A program made the position numbers and the translations under genes. From positions 1 to 42,457 of the forward strand of contig JAETSB010000017.1 of NCBI GenBank assembly GCA_021769865.1: a stretch of DNA of 42,457 nucleotides, written 5' to 3'. Positions 39,144 through 42,457 of the stretch are shown here, in pieces. The DNA is from Oscillospiraceae bacterium. GTDB taxonomy: Bacteria; Bacillota; Clostridia; Oscillospirales; Oscillospiraceae. The notes under the pieces are model-generated. The model searched no databases. It saw nothing but the letters and a program-made list of their open reading frames with translations, and was not told where the DNA came from. Within the stretch, counting starts at the first letter, position 1, and the number at the start of each line of letters is the position of its first letter.

Positions 39144-39239
39144 ATATTCATTATACCAAAGCAACCCGTTTTGTCAAGGGCAACAGGCCGCTATAACCGA
39201 ATCTCCCCATTCAGCATAAGCTGAACCGAGGTGATTCAA

Positions 39240-39569
39240 ATGCTGCTGCTGCAAGACGGCGTCTTAGCGTTCCTGTCCGCCGTCGGCCTAACCACCATCG
39301 TCTGGGCCGCCGCCGGGGCCCTGCTCCACCTGGGGGGCCGCCCGGCCATCCCGGGCCTGCTCCTGGTCCTGCCCCTGAAAGGGGAAGCTCTGGCCATGGA
39401 GGCCGACGTCCGGGAGCTCCGCCGGGTCCAGGGGAGCCTCCCCGGGGCTAAAATCGTTCTGGCGGACTGCGGCCTGACCCCAGACGCCCAGGCCTTGGCC
39501 CGGTACCTGGCGGACCGGGAGAAGAACGCCGCCCTGGTTCCCGCCGGGGAACTGACCGCCGAAATCTAA
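39240..39569 (+). CDS. Small membrane-anchored protein of unknown function
   Basis: 109 residues; ATG at 39240 with GAGGTG 6 bp before it (GTG at 39231 is part of that site). One N-terminal membrane helix (about 10-30) is followed by an amphipathic alpha/beta domain, with LLLVLPLKGEALAMEADVRE and AKIVLADCGLTPDAQALARY. No family is recognised with certainty. It is 36 bp before recD2 and probably co-transcribed with it; the promoter is not clear. Confidence 0.7.
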   Translation: MLLLQDGVLAFLSAVGLTTIVWAAAGALLHLGGRPAIPGLLLVLPLKGEALAMEADVRELRRVQGSLPGAKIVLADCGLTPDAQALARYLADREKNAALVPAGELTAEI

Positions 39570-39605
39570 CGCCGCGTGAACCGCGAAAAGAGAGGACGTC
39601 CCAAC

Positions 39606-41816
39606 ATGGAAGAGCTCATCTGCCGGGAGGGCACGATACATAGCGTCATCTTTCAAAACGCCGAGAACGGCTACACGGTCCTCCGCCTCCTCACCGAGGA
39701 GGGGGAGGTCGTTACCGTTGTGGGCTGTATCCCCTGCGCCGCTCCCGGCGAGCGCCTGACCGTCACCGGCGTCTGGGAGCGGCACCCCCAGCACGGGGAG
39801 CAGCTCCGGGCGTCGGAGGTGGAGAGGAGCCTGCCGGAGGACGAGGAGGAGATCTTCAGCTACCTGTCCTCCGGCGTGCTGAAAGGCGTGGGCCCCGCCA
39901 CGGCCCGGAACATCGTGGAGCGCTTCGGCCTGGAGACCTTCGACATTCTGGAGACCGCCCCCGAGCGGCTGACCACCCTCAAGGGCGTCACCGCCCGGCG
40001 GGCCCAGGAGATCGCCGAGGGCTTCCGCCAGCACATGGGTCTCCGGCGGCTGATGGCCTTCCTGGCCCGGTACGAGCTGCCCCCGGTGCTGGCCATGCGC
40101 CTGCGGCGGCAGTACGGGGACGCGGCCCTGGAGAAGCTCCGGGAGGACCCCTACCTGCTGGCCGCCGACGACTGCGGCGTGGCCTTCTCCGTGGCGGACG
40201 AGATCGCCATGAGCATGGGCTTCGAGCCGGACAGCGGCCTGCGGCTCCAGGCGGCGGTGAGCTTTGAGCTGAGCCACAACGAGAACAACGGCCACGTGTT
40301 CCTCCCCCGGGAGAAGCTGGTGGCCGCCACGGCCCAGCTGCTGGGCTGTGACATAGATCAGCCGGAGCTGGCCCTGGACGCCCTCATCGACCGGGGGCTG
40401 GTGGTTCAGGAGCGGGTGGCCAACGTGGACGGCTGCTACCTCCGGCGGCTGTGGGAGGCGGAACACTCCGCCCAGAAGCGGCTGGAGGCCCTGCTGGCGG
40501 CCAAGCCCCAGGGCCGGGTCTCCGCCGCCCGGACGGTGGACGAGCTGGAGAAATCCCAGGGCATCACCTACGCCCCCCAGCAGCGGAAGGCCGTGGAGCT
40601 GGCGGCCAGGGAGAACGTGCTGATTCTCACCGGCGGCCCCGGCACCGGCAAGACCACGGCGGTCCGGGCCATGGTGGCGCTGTTTCAAAAAATGGGCCTG
40701 GACGTGGTGCTGGCGGCCCCCACGGGCCGGGCGGCCAAGCGCATGAGCGAGCTCACCGGCATGGAGGCCCAGACGGTCCACCGCCTTCTGGGAATGAGCT
40801 GGAACGAAGGTGCCCGGCAGGTGACCTTCACCAAGACGGAGAAGGAGCCCCTGGAGGCGGGGGCCGTCATTGTGGACGAGGTGTCCATGGTGGATTTGCC
40901 GCTGTTTTCGGCGCTGCTCCGGGCCCTCCGGCCCGGGACCCGGCTGATCCTGGTGGGGGACGCGGACCAGCTGCCCTCCGTGGGGGCGGGGAACGTGTTC
41001 TCCGACCTCATCCGCAGCGGGCGGGTGGAGACGGTGTTCCTCCGGGAGGTGTTCCGCCAGGCGGAGCAGTCCGCCATCATCCGGGCGGCCCACGCCGTGA
41101 ATCTGGGGAAGCCGCCGGACCTGACCGGCAACCAGGGGGACTTTTTCTTCCTCTGCCGCCGGGACCCGGAGCGGGCAGTGAACACCCTGGTGGAGCTGTG
41201 CAAAACCCGCCTGCCGGAAAAGATGGGGATTCCGGCGGATCAAATTCAGGTACTGACCCCCACCCGGAAGGGCCCCGCCGGGACAGTGAACCTGAATCGC
41301 TGCCTCCAGGAGGCGCTGAACCCCAAGGCGGAGGGAAAGCGGGAGCTCCAGTGGGGCGACCGCCTGTTTCGGGAGGGGGACCGGGTGATGCAGACCCGGA
41401 ACGACTACGACGTGGTGTGGGAGAAGGAGGACGGAACCGTGGGAACGGGGATGTTCAACGGGGACGTGGGGAAGATCGTCAAAATCGACGACTCCGGGGA
41501 GTGGCTGGAGCTGGACTTCGACGGCCGCCGGGCGGTCTACGGCGCGGAGCAGCTGAACGAGGTGGACCTGGCCTTCGCCATGACGGTGCACAAGTCCCAG
41601 GGCAGCGAGTACCGCTGTGTGGTGCTGGCGGCCATGCCCGCGCCGCCGTCGCTGATGGTCCGGGGGGTGCTGTATACGGCCCTGACCCGGGCCCGGGAGC
41701 TGCTGGTGGTAGTGGGAGACGACGCGGCGGTCCGGGCCATGGCGGCGAATGACAAGCGCCAAAGGCGGTACTCCGGCCTCCGGTGGAGGCTGGCGAAGGG
41801 GGCCGCCGGGGGATAA
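39606..41816 (+). CDS. recD2: RecD2-type 5'-3' DNA helicase
   Basis: 736 residues; ATG at 39606 after AGAGGACG; GTG at 39576 has no ribosome site. N-terminal OB-like domain (TIHSVIFQNAENGYTVLRL), helix-hairpin-helix repeats (GVLKGVGPATARNIVERFG, about 90-130), then SF1B helicase: Walker A GGPGTGKTT near 343-351, motif II DEVSMVD, GDADQLPSVGAG, and the C-terminal VHKSQGSEY / LYTALTRAR motifs. Works without RecBC in DNA repair in Firmicutes. Followed by a strong terminator and then the peptide array. Confidence 0.95.
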   Translation: MEELICREGTIHSVIFQNAENGYTVLRLLTEEGEVVTVVGCIPCAAPGERLTVTGVWERHPQHGEQLRASEVERSLPEDEEEIFSYLSSGVLKGVGPATARNIVERFGLETFDILETAPERLTTLKGVTARRAQEIAEGFRQHMGLRRLMAFLARYELPPVLAMRLRRQYGDAALEKLREDPYLLAADDCGVAFSVADEIAMSMGFEPDSGLRLQAAVSFELSHNENNGHVFLPREKLVAATAQLLGCDIDQPELALDALIDRGLVVQERVANVDGCYLRRLWEAEHSAQKRLEALLAAKPQGRVSAARTVDELEKSQGITYAPQQRKAVELAARENVLILTGGPGTGKTTAVRAMVALFQKMGLDVVLAAPTGRAAKRMSELTGMEAQTVHRLLGMSWNEGARQVTFTKTEKEPLEAGAVIVDEVSMVDLPLFSALLRALRPGTRLILVGDADQLPSVGAGNVFSDLIRSGRVETVFLREVFRQAEQSAIIRAAHAVNLGKPPDLTGNQGDFFFLCRRDPERAVNTLVELCKTRLPEKMGIPADQIQVLTPTRKGPAGTVNLNRCLQEALNPKAEGKRELQWGDRLFREGDRVMQTRNDYDVVWEKEDGTVGTGMFNGDVGKIVKIDDSGEWLELDFDGRRAVYGAEQLNEVDLAFAMTVHKSQGSEYRCVVLAAMPAPPSLMVRGVLYTALTRARELLVVVGDDAAVRAMAANDKRQRRYSGLRWRLAKGAAGG

Positions 41817-41822
41817 AGGGAG

Positions 41823-41857
41823 AAGGACCGCTGTTCTTACAGCGGTCCTTGCTTTTT
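41823..41857 (+). terminator. recD2 terminator
   Basis: 12-bp perfect stem (41823-41834/41839-41850), TCTT loop, then GCTTTTT. Confidence 0.9.
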
Positions 41858-41877
41858 GCTGAACGATGTGGTATTCT
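41849..41877 (+). promoter_or_regulatory. Promoter of peptide unit A
   Basis: TTGCTT (41849-41854), 17 bp, TATTCT (41872-41877) with TGG directly before it. The -35 overlaps the recD2 terminator tail. RNA start near 41884. Confidence 0.5.
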
Positions 41878-41944
41878 GTCGATAAGAAGGCACTGCGTTA
41901 AGGGCGGGCGGTTGGCTACACCCTCCGAAAGGAGGTGAGGCCGC

Positions 41945-42040
41945 ATGCGAATCACGTTACATATCGGGTCCTTTACGGTCACGATCATCGTGAAAAGCAG
42001 AAACCGTCACCCTGGCCGATGTGATATGGTATCGAATTAA
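41945..42040 (+). CDS. Peptide unit A, 31 residues, candidate type I toxin with hybrid tail
   Basis: ATG at 41945. The first 24 residues (MRITLHIGSFTVTIIVKS...) are those of unit C; the last seven come from reading through the -10 region of unit B. GGAGGTG (41931-41937) pairs with CACC(C)TCC (41919-41926) across a GAAA tetraloop, hiding the ribosome site. Unlike unit B it has no antisense promoter or complete terminator behind it: unit B begins directly. It may therefore depend on another unit's antisense RNA. Confidence 0.55.
   Translation: MRITLHIGSFTVTIIVKSRNRHPGRCDMVSN
42025..42030 (+). promoter_or_regulatory. -10 element of peptide unit B
   Basis: TATGGT preceded by TGA, an extended -10; the -35 position (42002-42007) shows no match. 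The same element recurs 284 bp on in unit C. Confidence 0.45.
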
Positions 42041-42097
42041 GAAGGCACTGCGCAAAAGGCGGGCGGTTGGTCACACCCTCGGAAAGGGGGTGAGAAG

Positions 42098-42181
42098 ATG
42101 CCGATTACATTGACGTTCCACATTTTTGGGTGGACTATTACCGTCAAGGTAAAAAGCGGAAACCGCCACTCGGGCAAGTGA
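42098..42181 (+). CDS. Peptide unit B, 27 residues, candidate type I toxin
   Basis: ATG at 42098 after GGGGGTGAG. Peptide MPITLTFHIFGWTITVKV, then KSGNRHSGK: alternating beta-branched and aromatic residues with a basic tail, different from the helix-like peptide of locus 1. The ribosome site is in a 7-bp stem (42074-42080/42086-42092). Leader TAAGAAGGCACTGCG (42038-42052) pairs at 14 of 15 positions with 42232-42246 in the 3' UTR. An antisense RNA converges on it. Toxin function is inferred. Confidence 0.6.
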   Translation: MPITLTFHIFGWTITVKVKSGNRHSGK

Positions 42182-42246
42182 CGGTTTCAAGGCTTAGCTT
42201 TGTTTCTCACTAACTCGGGCTAACCGCTGGTCGCGGTGCCTTCTTA
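42151..42246 (-). ncRNA. Predicted antisense RNA (antitoxin) of peptide unit B
   Basis: Promoter on minus: TTGACA (42280-42275), 17 bp, TATAAT (42257-42252). It ends at an 11-bp hairpin (42159-42169/42178-42188 on plus, one G-T pair) followed by GCTTTTT on the minus strand. The RNA of about 95 nt overlaps the last ~31 nt of the ORF and the 3' UTR. Its 5' end, AAGAAGGCACCGCGACCAGC, resembles the start of the peptide mRNA and the antisense RNA of locus 1. Confidence 0.7.
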
Positions 42247-42285
42247 TGTTTATTATAGCGAAGGATTCGTGCTATGTCAAGTCCC

Positions 42286-42314
42286 TTGCAATCCGTCGAA
42301 AAATGTGATATGGT
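42286..42314 (+). promoter_or_regulatory. Promoter of peptide unit C
   Basis: TTGCAA (42286-42291), 17 bp, TATGGT (42309-42314) with TGA before it. It stands back to back with the antisense promoter of unit B. Confidence 0.6.
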
Positions 42315-42383
42315 GTCAAATTAAGAAGGCACTGCGCAAAAGGCGGGCGGTTGGCTACACCCTCCGAAAGGAGGTGAGGCCGC

Positions 42384-42457
42384 ATGCGAATCACGTTACA
42401 TATCGGGTCCTTTACGGTCACGATCATCGTGAAAAGCAGAAACCGTCACCCTGGCCG
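42384..42457 (+). CDS. Peptide unit C, cut by the window edge
   Basis: ATG at 42384. From about 42341 (GGCGGGCGG) to the window end the sequence is identical to unit A, 439 bp earlier. The leader start matches unit B better than unit A (GCGCAAAAGG). The array thus continues beyond the window. Confidence 0.55.
   Translation, partial: MRITLHIGSFTVTIIVKSRNRHPG

Noticed and set aside
1583..42457. tRNA, rRNA or CRISPR loci
   Set aside because: No cloverleaf-like or rRNA-like segment and no spaced repeats were noticed in the intergenic regions; a covariance-model scan was not possible.

Overview
The window looks like chromosome of a high-GC, endospore-forming, low-oxygen Firmicute of the Oscillospiraceae type (Flavonifractor/Lawsonibacter-like). 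Reasons: very GC-rich codons with strong AGGAGG ribosome sites, Firmicute gene orders (rimP-nusA-ylxR-ylxQ-infB-rbfA-nrnA-truB-ribF; yqfC-yqfD-phoH-ybeY), and sporulation genes (spoIIR, yqfC, yqfD, a YlbJ-like protein, Spo0A boxes). The genus is inference. No rRNA, tRNA or CRISPR array was found.

Layout. 1-2.8 kb: a gene start at the left edge, a degenerate tandem-integrase protein fused to winged helices and flanked by 18-bp inverted repeats, an XRE regulator, a small membrane protein and the 11-codon stump of a flavodoxin-type gene. 2.8-10.5 kb: thiI, a block of hairpin repeats, cinA, a PIN-like protein, an orphan HATPase behind three Spo0A boxes, a DUF1576 membrane protein, spoIIR and a thioesterase. 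10.6-13.9 kb: a metal-response operon (CadC/ArsR repressor, free HMA protein, methyltransferase, P1B ATPase). 13.9-22.5 kb, minus strand: the nusA-infB operon through ribF. 22.5-25.7 kb: a lower-GC insertion with an RHH protein, a lipoprotein, an XRE regulator and an IS30-like transposase, in which one palindromic operator family sits on three promoters. 25.7-33.7 kb: an HtrA-like protease, then deoC-deoD and a BMP-type nucleoside ABC importer. 33.8-37.9 kb: YlbJ-like protein, yqfC, yqfD, phoH, ybeY. 37.9-39.2 kb: a second hairpin-repeat pair bracketing a small HTH module, followed by a toxin-like peptide locus. 39.2-41.8 kb: a small membrane protein and recD2. 41.85-42.46 kb: a tandem array of tiny peptide genes that runs off the right edge.

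The most interesting system is the set of tiny-peptide loci at 38.87-39.18 kb and 41.85-42.46 kb. The complete units have a 27-28 residue ORF whose ribosome site is locked in a hairpin, an extended -10 promoter in front, and a strong convergent promoter behind that would make a ~90-nt antisense RNA ending at a terminator inside or just after the ORF. The first nucleotides of the mRNA and of the antisense RNA are nearly the same sequence, so the mRNA 5' end can also pair with its own 3' UTR. This is the architecture of a type I toxin-antitoxin family; two unrelated peptides share one RNA scaffold. Second in interest are the palindrome-controlled IS30-like element, which points a regulated promoter at the nusA operon, and the degenerate tandem integrase with its flanking repeats.
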